From Dunaliella salina (taxonomy: Eukaryota; Chlorophyta; Chlorophyceae; Chlamydomonadales; Dunaliellaceae), in contig MU069679.1 in NCBI GenBank assembly GCA_002284615.2, forward strand, positions 336,239 to 352,174: a stretch of 15,936 nt of DNA. Reading direction: 5' to 3'. The notes under the pieces are model-generated. The model was not told the DNA's origin. It ran no database searches and saw only the letters and a program-made list of their open reading frames with translations. Position 1 is the first letter of the stretch; the number at the start of each line of letters is the position of its first letter. The translations under genes were made by a program, and so were the position numbers. This document shows positions 7,961 through 15,629 of this stretch, one piece after another.

Positions 7961-8384
7961 GCACTGGTTGGGGAAGGTTTTCTCCTTCATTGATGCAGGG
8001 AGAGCTTCCTCTGCCTCCGTAGCTTTCCTTCCCTTTTTTTGTCTTTGAAGGGCGTTGATTGTCCCATGCACCATAGCGTGCTGTCCAATGCCAGACTTGT
8101 GCCATAAGCTTGCTTAAGAATCAACACGTGCTCCTTGTGGTGTATGAAGCTGCACAGGGATTAGGGTTCTGGGATAGTGCAATGGTGGTACTGAAACAGG
8201 CTGTTGGTGCAGAAAAGGCAGCGCGCTTGGGAGGGAATGTGAGTCATGGGCAGCGCGCTTGCCAGAAGTAGGTTTACAAGGTTTACGAGGAAAGAGCCAC
8301 TCAGTCAAAAAGCATGACTGCTGGGCTACAATAAAATTTGATTAGCTTTTAAAGCTTGCCAGAAGTTGCTCACCAGAAGAAGAT

Positions 8385-8665
8385 CACAGGTAAGAATTAT
8401 GGTAGTAAGCAAAAGGTGGTACGCAAGCACTGATGAGAATTATGGTAGCATGCAAGTTGCAAGTTGTAGTAGGCAAGCACGGACTAGAATTATGGTAGCA
8501 TGCATTATGGTGACATGCTAACACTGATGAGAGTTATGGTAGCGTGCAGTTTGGTAGTAGGCAAGAGCTGATGAGAATTCTGGCAGTATGCAAGGCATTG
8601 ATGAGAATTATGGCAGCATGCAATATGGTAGTTCCTAGTAATTATGGTAGTATGCAAGGCACTGG
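8385..8665. repeat. Degenerate repeat with TGATGAGAATTATGGTAGCATGCAA core
   Basis: Variants of GAATTATGGTAGCATGCAAG recur about eight times in this stretch, several preceded by CACTGATGA. Spacing is irregular (about 30-94 bp). No coding potential. Confidence 0.75.
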
Positions 8666-8776
8666 AGTACAAAGTCAAGCAATGTGACGCTTGCAGATGG
8701 ATGTGGGCTGTTGGCTGGGCTGCGTTGCATGTTCTAGGCAGAATATACACATGGATGATTGATGGCACCCCAGAAG

Positions 8777-8962
8777 GCTTTGCCAATTTGAACGCGCGAA
8801 CCCCCTCTCCTGTTCTCAGGCGTGGATGTGTCCAAGCTGCTGCTGCATTTCACACCCAATGCTGTGATTGCTTTGCCAATTGTAAGTGTGAACCTCCCTC
8901 TGCTGTTCTCAGGTGTGGATGTATCTAAGTTGGAAGCTGCTGCTGCCGCATCAGGGAAGGCA
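8777..8962 (+). repeat. 93-bp in-frame tandem duplication across the exon E acceptor
   Basis: Copy 1 (8777-8869) and copy 2 (8870-8962) both open GCTTTGCCAATT, continue through a pyrimidine tract CCTCTSCTGTTCTCAG, and then read GYGTGGATGT.TC.AAG. The two AG acceptors, 8818-8819 and 8911-8912, are exactly 93 nt apart. The extra stretch has no stop in the gene's frame, so use of the first acceptor would add 31 residues without disturbing the protein. I chose the second acceptor because it gives the expected linker length. Confidence 0.87.
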
Positions 8963-9030
8963 TCAGTGGTAAAGGCTGTGGCGCGCAGCGACCGGACAGT
9001 GCTGGTCAAAAACTTGCCCTACTCTGCCAG
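8913..9030 (+). CDS. MRD1: MRD1/RBM19-like protein, exon E (linker and first strand of the next RRM)
   Basis: It completes a Gly codon and encodes VDVSKLEAAAAASGKASVV, then RSDRTVLVKNLPYSA, where VLVKNL is RNP2 of the second RRM in the window (Mrd1 RRM3/RBM19 RRM4). The G-V-(D/N)-V-x-x-L motif after the conserved linker is expected in plant members. Acceptor TCTCAG, donor GTGCGT at 9031. The exon ends two bases into a Ser codon that exon F completes. A competing acceptor 93 nt upstream is described under the duplication. Confidence 0.92.
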
Positions 9031-9326
9031 GTGCGTGGAGCTCATGCTCAATTCTTTCTGCTTGGTTCTGAGCTTGTGCTTGGTTGTAAGCCGGTGCTTG
9101 GGTTTTAATTGAACCTAGGCTGCTGCTGGGACAGAGGGCGAAGCGGATTCGGGGCGGCGCCTGTCGTGTTTCTGCATAGCTTCTCAGAGTGGAAGGCAGA
9201 GGACAGGGCGATCCTGAGGGCTGCCACGACTCCCCTGCCAGTTGTGCTTGTGTGTGGAGGCCCTCTGTTAGGAAAGAGAAGATGCACCACAGCTGCACTT
9301 GCCCTTCAAGGACAGCATAGCTGAAG

Positions 9327-9905
9327 CAAGGATAGGTGCCTGGGAGCACCCATATCAACCTAGGCAAGGAGAGGAAAGGGTTGCATAGCTGTACCTGCCT
9401 GCGTGGGCAGCACCACTGAATCAGGGATGTGGATCCAAACCATATCAACTTAGGCAAGGACAGGAAGGGATTACACCGCTGTACCTGCCTGCGTGGGCAG
9501 CACCACTGAATCAGGAATGTGGATCCAAACCATATCAACCTCAGCAAGGAGAGGAGATGACTGAACTGCTGTACCTGCCTGCAGCATCACTGGGGAAGAA
9601 TAGGGTTGTTCCTGGGTTTGAGCCAAATCAAGTCAACCCAGGCAAGGAGAGGAAATTATTGCATGCTGAACCTGCCTGCTCAGGCAGCATCACTGGAGTA
9701 GGGATGTGCCTGGATCCAAACCATACGAACCTAAGCAAGGAGAGGAAAGGACTGCACCGCTGTACCTGCCTACAGCATCACCGGGGAAAAAATAGGGTTG
9801 TGCCTGGGTCCAAGCTATGTCAACCTAGGCAAGGAGATGAAATTATTGCACCGCTGTACCTGCCTGCTTGGTACCCCAAGGAGCATTGCCGAAGCAGGGA
9901 TGGGT
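9327..9905. repeat. 90-98 bp tandem array, about 6 copies
   Basis: AACCTAGGCAAGGAGAGGAA or a variant starts at 9357, 9447, 9537, 9635, 9728 and 9822. Each is followed by GCACCGCTGTACCTGCCTGC, CAGCATCACTG and CTGGATCCAAACCATATC or relatives. The first two periods are exactly 90 bp and later ones 93-98. No similarity to the flanking exons is evident. Confidence 0.88.
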
Positions 9906-10440
9906 GCTTGGAAACAGACCAATGCTCCAGGAGGCCTCCTGCAGGAGCGGAGTGCGCTGAGGTACAATGGCAGTGTTGTGCTTACTCAAATCATCACCAT
10001 TGGAGTACCGCGAAAAAACTAAGCCACTGTGCATGAAAAGCGTTATTGAGCCTGCGCAGTGCCTGCATGCACACAAGGAAAAAAAGTGTGCGTGGTTCTG
10101 CGAGGTTGTGGAAACATTGTTTTGGCAGAGCATCCCCCCCGTCCCCCATCTCCCTTGGCAGAGCCCCCACAGCAGCCCCTCACGGCAGCAGCTCGCTCAA
10201 TGCCAGTTGCTCCAGAGGGACACTTCCCTCCACTCTCACCCTCATTTGCTCCCCCATTAAACTAACGAATTCAAGTAATAGAAAAGTTAATGTACCAGTT
10301 GCTGGCAGTTGCCGTCCCACCGTCACCCGGGCAAGGTGGGCAAGGCGCTGCAGAAGCCCTGCAGAGGGGATCTCTTCCCCATCGATCCTGTTGAATGGCT
10401 GAGCGCTGCTGCGTTGCTCCCCCTTGCACCTGGGCAAGCC

Positions 10441-10501
10441 GCTGCACAAGCTCTGCAGATATATTATTGAACATGAGATCCCCTTACAGAGCTTGTGCAG
10501 C
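10441..10501. repeat. 15-bp perfect hairpin with 31-nt loop
   Basis: GCTGCACAAGCTCTG (10441-10455) is the exact reverse complement of CAGAGCTTGTGCAGC (10487-10501). Neighbouring words also pair: CAGAGGGGATCTC upstream against GAGATCCCCTT in the loop region, and CTGCGTTGCT against AGCAACGCAG. The RNA could therefore adopt alternative folds. No RNA class is assigned. Confidence 0.65.
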
Positions 10502-10814
10502 AACGCAGAAGCTCAACTTCCAGCACAGCTGACGGGAGCAGATGAGGGCGAGGTTGTGGGTGATGGTGAGTTTTTGAGGGGCGAGAGTGAACCATCGCAC
10601 CTGGTAAGAAGGTAGAATGTGCTTTCAAGTGACAGGTGAGCAGCTTGCTGCGATGATGAGCCCACAGACCGGGTCTCGCACCAAAGCAGCAAGCACTGTG
10701 GCAGCATCTACTGAGCTTGTGCAGCAGCACAGTAGCGCACAGGCGTTCAGCGGTGTTGATGTGGGTGAGGTCTGCAGGGCAGGCACAAGCAAGACCTGCA
10801 CTCATAGTAAATCA

Positions 10815-10925
10815 GATGCAGCAGCGGCAGTGGCAGCAGTGGTGAGGAAGAAAGCAGCAGTGCTGAACGCAGCAGCAGCAGCGGCAGAAGCAGCAGCGGG
10901 TAGGGCAGCAGTGAGGAGGGAAGCA
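10815..10925. repeat. GCA-rich low-complexity stretch
   Basis: Imperfect GCA/GCG triplets dominate and give an Ala-rich open frame (part of 10617-11057). The frame has no domain or splice support and fits no gap in the MRD1-like protein, so I treat it as simple sequence rather than an exon. Confidence 0.7.
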
Positions 10926-11137
10926 GTAACAAAAAAGAGTGAACTGAGGGGAGAGGGGTGGAAGAGAGGGGGGCGTGAGCGGGCATGGAGAGGACGTATG
11001 ACCTTTTTTGTGTGTCTTTGGACTGGATTGCCCTGTACTTGGTGTTTGAATTGTTGATCCATTGAAAAGGTGCGTGCAGTGCAGTTTGGGGGCAAAGACC
11101 CTTGCGCGATTCATGCGCCTTGGCAAGAATTGTATAG

Positions 11138-11201
11138 CGTTATTGTTATTGTTGTTATTGCTGTTGTTGTTGTTCTTCTTGCTGTTATTGTTGTTGTTGA
11201 G
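11138..11201. repeat. (TTG/TTA)n trinucleotide tract
   Basis: An imperfect run of TTG, TTA and TTC triplets with a CTG interruption. On the minus strand it produces Asn- or Thr-rich spurious frames. Confidence 0.85.
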
Positions 11202-11625
11202 CTGTGCTGTTGATGCATAGTTGCAAAAGTACAATTTTTTCGAGGGGGTGTGGCAGATGGGTCGCCATTGCGTGGTACTTCCAGAGGCTGTATCCAACAG
11301 GCGCCAGAGTTAAATTCCATCCTTTTTGGCCGCCGTCGCAGCCTGACCTCTGATGGGCACACATGCCATCGCCAGTACTTGTTCAAGCATTTAGTTCTAT
11401 AGGTTGTGGGGTTCAGATGGCCGCAATAGGGAAGGATGAGACCCAGTTTTGGCCTGGGATGGCACAACAAGAGCCCCTCTCCCAGCCGTCTGATGGTGCA
11501 GGACACACTCATGTGGTCCCCTAAACACTCCTGGATACTCAGGTCTCATGATGGAAGCCAGTTGACTTCGTTCCCACACCTCATCTGCAATGCTCTGTCC
11601 TTCATCGCCATGCGCACGTGTTGGC

Positions 11626-11730
11626 ACTTGTCCATTAACTTTGAAATAGGATTGTTCCAGGTGCACAATCCTCTTTTAAAGGTCCCGGGCAAGTTAATGG
11701 ACAAGTGAATGAAAAAGTTAATGGACAAGT
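11626..11730. repeat. Foldback: 17-bp inverted repeat with a nested hairpin and a duplicated arm
   Basis: ACTTGTCCATTAACTTT (11626-11642) is the exact reverse complement of 11714-11730. A second right arm, AAGTTAATGGACAAGT (11691-11706), matches 16 of the same 17 bases, so the left arm has two possible partners. Between them, 11639-11655 pairs with 11665-11681 (CTTTGAAATAGGATTGT against ACAATCCTCTTTTAAAG, one mismatch and one G-T pair). It may be a tiny foldback element, but no target duplication was found. Confidence 0.7.
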
Positions 11731-11859
11731 TCATGGACACGCAGGAAAAACCTGCATTAAAAGTCAGAGGGAGGTAACCATTGCTTCAGGCTCTCCCAAA
11801 ATTTTCTGGGCCTGCTGGGGCCATTTTTCACTCCCCATTTTTTGGTATATGAAACCCCT

Positions 11860-11889
11860 ATATGTTATATTAACATCCATATAACATAT
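11860..11889. repeat. 11-bp perfect AT-rich hairpin
   Basis: ATATGTTATAT (11860-11870) and ATATAACATAT (11879-11889) are exact reverse complements with an 8-base loop. Confidence 0.75.
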
Positions 11890-12733
11890 TCAAAAATAGG
11901 AAAGAGGAAGGTTTAATTTTGACCTGTTTGGCACCCCCTTTGCTGAGATTTCTGTAATGGGAATGGCTGAAATTTTGTATCTAAGCAACCACTGGGTCAT
12001 TTCGCCCCATTTTTTTGCAATGGTATTCTTTTGACACAAGGACTCCAAATCACCAATAAACATCCAACTTGGATCAGTAGATGGTCCGGAATGAGGATTT
12101 GGTGGTGAAAAGTAGGGTTCACGCCGCGGCTGATCAGGCGCGTGCCCTGTGACTGACACCCCTGGAATTCCTTGTTTGAGAAAGCTCGTGAAACAGGCTA
12201 CCATAGGAAATCAAGGTTGTATGGTGCCAGGCACGGGAGAGCTATGCTGGGAACATGCAAAGAATGGCAATTTCAGGCCCCAGATAACCCCCTCTGGTAT
12301 TCATCCAGATCTTGATCTGGCCATATCTCAGGAGCGTATGGGTGTTCCACGACCACAAGTTTTAGAACCTGGCTAAATGTATTCTTTGAGCCAGGAGGCA
12401 GGCGTTTGCTTAACTTTTGGAACTCACGTGTCCGCCCTACTAAAAATTATATATTCGGAATCCTTAGATCAAGAGCTATCGATTGGTGTATTTATGAGTC
12501 CGATCCGAGGCGGGGGGTGGGAGTGCGTGGTCGAGGGGGGGTATAGGTTTTTGAGACTCCCCCTCCAGAATTTTTCTGGGACCATTTCACGAGATTTTAA
12601 ATATATCATCAGATTCCTGAGCTCGGGAACTGTCGATTGGCACCCTTTTCGGGTGAATTGAGTTTGTGACGGGAAAGTTTGGACCACTTGAACATGATGT
12701 GAATTAGGCATTTTAATTTTGTGTTTGAGAGCC

Positions 12734-13062
12734 ATGGGCAAGTGCCCCTACTGTAAGGAATTTGAGCTGCATGGCCAGAATGACACAAACAGAGAGAGGC
12801 ATCTGGCATCATGCCAAAGAGCGATGCATTCCTCAGGTCCAGCACCAAGCCTTGCCAGAAGGACAGAGCGAAGTGCAACAACCACCTCATAGAGTGCCCC
12901 GCTGGGTGCAAGGCAGTAGTATGGTAGTATGGCATGGCATCCCACTACTCAGCCAAGCACCCTGGGCAGAGTGTGCCAGAGAAGCAGCCCTTCTTGATAG
13001 GCCCCAAGGAGCTGCAGTACATGCAGAAAGTGGCCAAGGGCGTGCATGCCCCTGGCAACTAG
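12734..13062 (+). pseudogene. Broken zinc-finger protein fragment, probably from a mobile element
   Basis: An ATG at 12734 opens MGKCPYCKEFELHG, with a C-x2-C-x15-H-x3-C finger ending HLASCQ. A one-base loss near 12816 (in CCAAAG) shifts the frame. The continuation from 12817 (KSDAFLRSSTK) carries a second cluster, C-x6-C-x2-H-x3-C (KCNNHLIEC), and a third, CPAGC-x-x-VVW, then an in-frame TAG at 12925, then YGMASHYSAKHPGQ. It ends with LIGPKELQYMQKVAKG and a stop at 13060-13062. The C-C-W-Y-M-H-x4-HP pattern resembles fingers near the ends of some transposon proteins. That comparison is from memory and unsure. It is a decayed gene end nested in intron 5, with no catalytic domain in sight. Confidence 0.6.
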
Positions 13063-13778
13063 ACAGAACTTGTTTGCTTGAGAGACCTTGGTAGTCCGTG
13101 GTACCCAACAGACGGTCCATTTCTCTTTGATTTTACAGGAACTTGCTCTTTTGTGAATCTTAATGCATGGATGGATAGCTATTTCAAAAAGGAGCAGATT
13201 GGTACCCTTTTCGTCCGGTTAGGGTTACTACATGGGGGTTTTGGGGTGGGTGGGTGGTTCAGGGGGGTCCCGCCCAGTTTTTTGACGTGGTGTACACCAC
13301 TTTTTTTTTGCCCGCCTCCTGTTTGAGCTAACAAAGTTTGGTTCAGGAACTATCATACGTTTATGAGCTGTAGCCTCTTGAAGTCCCACACAATGGTTAC
13401 CCCCCTCTGGTTAAAAGTCTGTGCCCTGAAAAATCCTGCAGGCCCACAGAAAGTTTGGCGGACAATTTAACAATGGTGACCCCTTTTTGGGTGCCTGTCG
13501 AGTCCATTTCTGTGAGGAAAATAACAAAGCAGTAAGCTTGCGGGGCTTCTCTGTCCATCCAAATCTAAGGTCTCGTCAACCATGTTGCATTTGCAGGTTC
13601 CTCTCCACGCACATCCGTCTATCCAGTACAAAACATTATGCCTTCTAAGGCTCCTCGTTCTCCAGGGACATAAACATACTTGCCCCTGGCTGCACAGTGC
13701 TTGTGCATGGAGTAGCTTCCCTCCTGCATCCATTGCCTCTGCCGCCCACCAAGCAAGCAGGGCAGTGCAAGCATTCCC

Positions 13779-13878
13779 GCCTTCTAACCTTCAGTTCAAG
13801 TGTCCATGTCCAGACACATATCCAGGGCCAAAAGGACATGTGTCTAGACAAGGACCTGTGACCTGAAGGTTAGAAGGC
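13779..13878. repeat. 100-bp foldback with 16-bp perfect arms
   Basis: GCCTTCTAACCTTCAG (13779-13794) is the exact reverse complement of CTGAAGGTTAGAAGGC (13863-13878). A second stem inside pairs AGACACATATCC with GGACATGTGTCT (11 of 12). The right arm is the start of the 93-bp array that follows, so the left arm may be an inverted copy of that repeat. Confidence 0.75.
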
Positions 13879-14149
13879 TGCTCCATGGAGGTTAGAAGGA
13901 AGTTCTGTTGTTTGCACTGCCTTCGCAGGGCCGACACTTCTTGATCAGTGTCAAATTTGTTGGTTAAAGGCTGTCTCATGGAGGTTAGAAGGAGGTTCTG
14001 TTGTTTGCACTGTTTTCGCAGGGTCTACACTTCTTGATCAGTATCAAATTTGTTGGTTAGAAGGCTGTCCATGGAGGTTAGAAGGAAGTTCTGTTGTTTA
14101 CACTGCCTTTGCAGGGCCTCCACTTCTTGATTGGTGTCAAATTTGTCTT
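13866..14149. repeat. 93-bp tandem array, 3 copies
   Basis: CATGGAGGTTAGAAGG occurs at 13884, 13977 and 14070, exactly 93 bp apart. Each is followed by AGTTCTGTTGTTTGCACTGC, a CGCAGGG word, ACTTCTTGATCAGTGTCAAA and TTTGTTGGTTAGAAGGCTG. Each unit carries TTTGCACTGCCTTCGCAG, a passable 3' splice-site look-alike. Confidence 0.9.
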
Positions 14150-14369
14150 GTCATCTTTATTCACCCACTGCTTTGCCGTATATGTCTGCTGAGCTTCTTA
14201 ATCCATCCACATCAATGTCTCATTATTCATATTGTCTCATTTTTCATTTTTTTGTCTCATTATTCATGTTGTGTTTGTTAGGCTTTCTTCTTGCGCCATA
14301 CCTGTGCGGCCTCAAATCATGGTCAGCTGTGTTTACAGGGCCTCTGTGTGGGTTTGTGATCTTTGCGCG

Positions 14370-14371
<2 letters not shown>

Positions 14372-14463
<92 letters not shown>

Positions 14464-14498
14464 CACGTGCGTGCGTGCGTGCGTGCGCGCGTGCGTGC
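14372..14498. repeat. (TG)43 followed by a TGCG compound tract
   Basis: TG is uninterrupted at 14372-14457 and then passes into CG/TGCG repeats up to about 14498. The sense transcript would contain (UG)43, complementary to the (CA)30 at 1448-1507. Confidence 0.95.
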
Positions 14499-14904
14499 TC
14501 TCATTTGAGACAGAGGTCCTTCAAGCATTCCCTTCACAGATGTGCACCAAATTTTGCTTTTTGAAAGTATCAGCGACCAACACTGCTTCAGTTTGAGTGC
14601 TCCAGGGTTCTTTACAGCACCATGCACAGCATTACCAATTCATTCTCTTGTCTTCTGCAGCAAGATGTGTTTGCGCATCAGCAAATTCATGGCTGGATGC
14701 GCATTATTTTTTTGTAAGGCAATGCAACAATGCCTCTTGTTTGCAATGAAGTGGCTGGGAGTTGCGTGGCATGTGAAAGCCACATGGCCTTCTTTGAACA
14801 AAGCCTCTCCTTTTTTGCAAAATCTGCGGTGATTGGGAGTTTCGAGTCATCTTCATGCCGCATGCCTTCTTTGTTTGAAGCCACTCCTTTTTTTTTAACT
14901 GCAG

Positions 14905-15028
14905 TGAGGAGGACTTGCATGCTATGTTCTCACGCTATGGCCCACTGGCACGCCTAGTCCTCCCCCCCTCGCACGCCTTGGCCTTGGTCGAGTACAATGA
15001 GCCCCAAGACGCGCGCTCTGCTTTCAAG
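14905..15028 (+). CDS. MRD1: MRD1/RBM19-like protein, exon F (body of the second RRM)
   Basis: The first base completes a Ser codon. The exon then encodes EEDLHAMFSRYGPLARLVLP, PSHALALVEYNEP and QDARSAFK: helix 1, beta-2, beta-3 and helix 2 of the RRM begun in exon E. The RNP1 position reads HALALVEY, lacking the usual K/R-G and the first aromatic residue. A degenerate RNP1 with a PP(S/T) turn before it is known for this RRM across the family and suggests non-canonical RNA or protein contact. Acceptor CTGCAG ends at 14904. Donor GTGTGT at 15029. Ends in phase 0. Confidence 0.93.
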
Positions 15029-15036
15029 GTGTGTTC

Positions 15037-15041
<5 letters not shown>

Positions 15042-15127
<86 letters not shown>
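15042..15127. repeat. (GT)43 tract beside the exon F donor
   Basis: Eighty-six bases of GT with a single TA interruption at 15079-15080. The array starts 13 bases after the 5' splice site. Confidence 0.95.
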
Positions 15128-15130
<3 letters not shown>

Positions 15131-15399
15131 TGCTCGTGTGATAGCGAATTCTTTTTAAGTGCAATGTACACATGTAATGCTGCACAATTCCAATGAAGAG
15201 CAGGGAAGGCTAATGCACATCATCCATGTGAAAAGGCTGTGCTGTGTGAATGCACGGTTCCATTTTCCGCCCTCCGTGCGCTGCTCTGTTCTTTTGCATG
15301 CCCTAACACAATGGACAAGGATCCTCCAGAACGCATCTTGACAAAGTGCATGCAAAGCAGTGCTCATTATCAACGCCACAAGGCCTGGCAATCTTAAAG

Positions 15400-15629
15400 T
15401 GTCTTCCTCACTGTAGGCAAGCAGTACAGCGCGTGCCATCCTTACTAACTAACAAGTTCCAGTGCACGCCCCTTCCACACAGCAGGCACTCGCTTGCCAT
15501 AAAGAGTGCCAACGTGTGCCTTCTTCACAAGCTTGCAAAAAGAACCAGCATGTGCCCTCCTCACTGTAAGGTAATAGGTACTGCGCGTGTCTTCAAACAA
15601 ATAGTAACAACAAACCCCCCTCACTGCAG
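15400..15629 (+). repeat. About five echoes of the exon G 5' edge in intron 6
   Basis: Exon G starts CCCTCACTGCAG/GCGCTAGCATACAAG and reads ALAYKKYQHVP. Upstream copies include CCTCACTGTAG/GCAAGCAGTACA (AG at 15415-15416); CTAACTAACAAGTTCCAG (about 15450); CAGCAG/GCACTCGCTTGCCATAAAG, reading ALACHKECQRVP (15486-15521); GCTTGCAAAAAGAACCAGCATGTGCC, reading ACKKNQHVP (about 15531-15556); and CCTCACTGTAAG/GTAATAGGTACTG (about 15558-15582). Spacing is about 35-45 bp. Several keep an AG acceptor, but in-frame stops follow, so mis-splicing there should truncate the protein. Confidence 0.78.

Larger units (their letters stand above)
5525..8912 (+). other. Intron 4 (3388 nt), dominated by exon-derived satellites
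   Basis: The donor is GTGCGT and the acceptor TCTCAG ending at 8912. In order: an irregular first echo zone (5525-5834), a 96-bp array, a transition zone (6521-6780), a ~122-bp array with higher-order structure, about 420 nt without recognised features (7961-8384), a TGATGAGAATTATGG repeat (8385-8665) and a 93-bp duplication spanning the exon E boundary. Long open frames here reflect repeat periods divisible by three. Confidence 0.88.
11800..13560. repeat. AT-richer block of degenerate dispersed cassettes
   Basis: Base composition and vocabulary differ from the rest of the intron. Related phrases recur. ATATATCATCAGATTCCTGA...GTCGATTGGCACCCTTTTCGG (12600-12652) resembles TATATATTCGGAATCCTTAG...ATCGATTGGTG (12446-12489), AGATTGGTACCCTTTTCG (13197-13214) and CAGGAACTATCATACGTTTATGAG (13345-13368). 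CTGGGTCATTTCGCCCC with a T-run (11990-12014) resembles 11815-11842. Two G-rich stretches (12509-12545, 13235-13280) resemble the MITE interior. I read it as an old, layered transposon graveyard. No superfamily is assigned to this block. Confidence 0.5.
9031..14904 (+). other. Intron 5 (5874 nt)
   Basis: The donor is GTGCGT and the acceptor CTGCAG ending at 14904. This is the longest intron. It carries, in order, a 90-98 bp array, GC-rich low-complexity DNA with hairpins, a TTG tract, a foldback at 11626-11730, an AT-richer block with a zinc-finger gene fragment, a 93-bp array, a TG tract and an apparently duplicated pyrimidine tract before the acceptor. The segments 9031-9326, 9906-10260, 11210-11620, 13466-13778 and 14150-14371 show nothing I can name. 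The splice between exons E and F is supported by the restored RRM sequence LPYSASEEDLHAMFSRYG. Confidence 0.85.
15029..15629 (+). other. Intron 6 (601 nt)
   Basis: The donor GTGTGT leads within 13 bases into a GT array. The middle (15135-15400) has no recognised feature. The last ~220 nt are a tandem series of degenerate exon G starts. Acceptor CTGCAG ends at 15629. Confidence 0.9.

Noticed and set aside
8425..8610. C/D-box snoRNA candidates (CTGATGA and CTGA words)
   Set aside because: The words belong to an irregular tandem repeat. C and D boxes overlap rather than bracket a guide, and no terminal stem is seen.
8820..8912. Treating the 31-codon stretch as constitutive exon E sequence
   Set aside because: It is a tandem copy of the boundary and adds residues with no counterpart in the family linker. 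Kept only as a possible alternative isoform.
10617..11057. 146-residue Ala-rich open frame in intron 5
   Set aside because: It comes mostly from GCA-rich simple sequence. No RRM or known motif, and it fits no gap between exons E and F, which join to a complete RRM.
11111..11666. Minus-strand open frames of 133 and 89 residues
   Set aside because: No motif recognised. One ends in the TTG tract read as Thr/Ile repeats. An unrecognised transposon remnant is possible but not supported.
14131..14627. Open frames over the TG tract (poly Cys-Val or His-Thr)
   Set aside because: Dinucleotide repeats lack stops. Low-complexity artefact.
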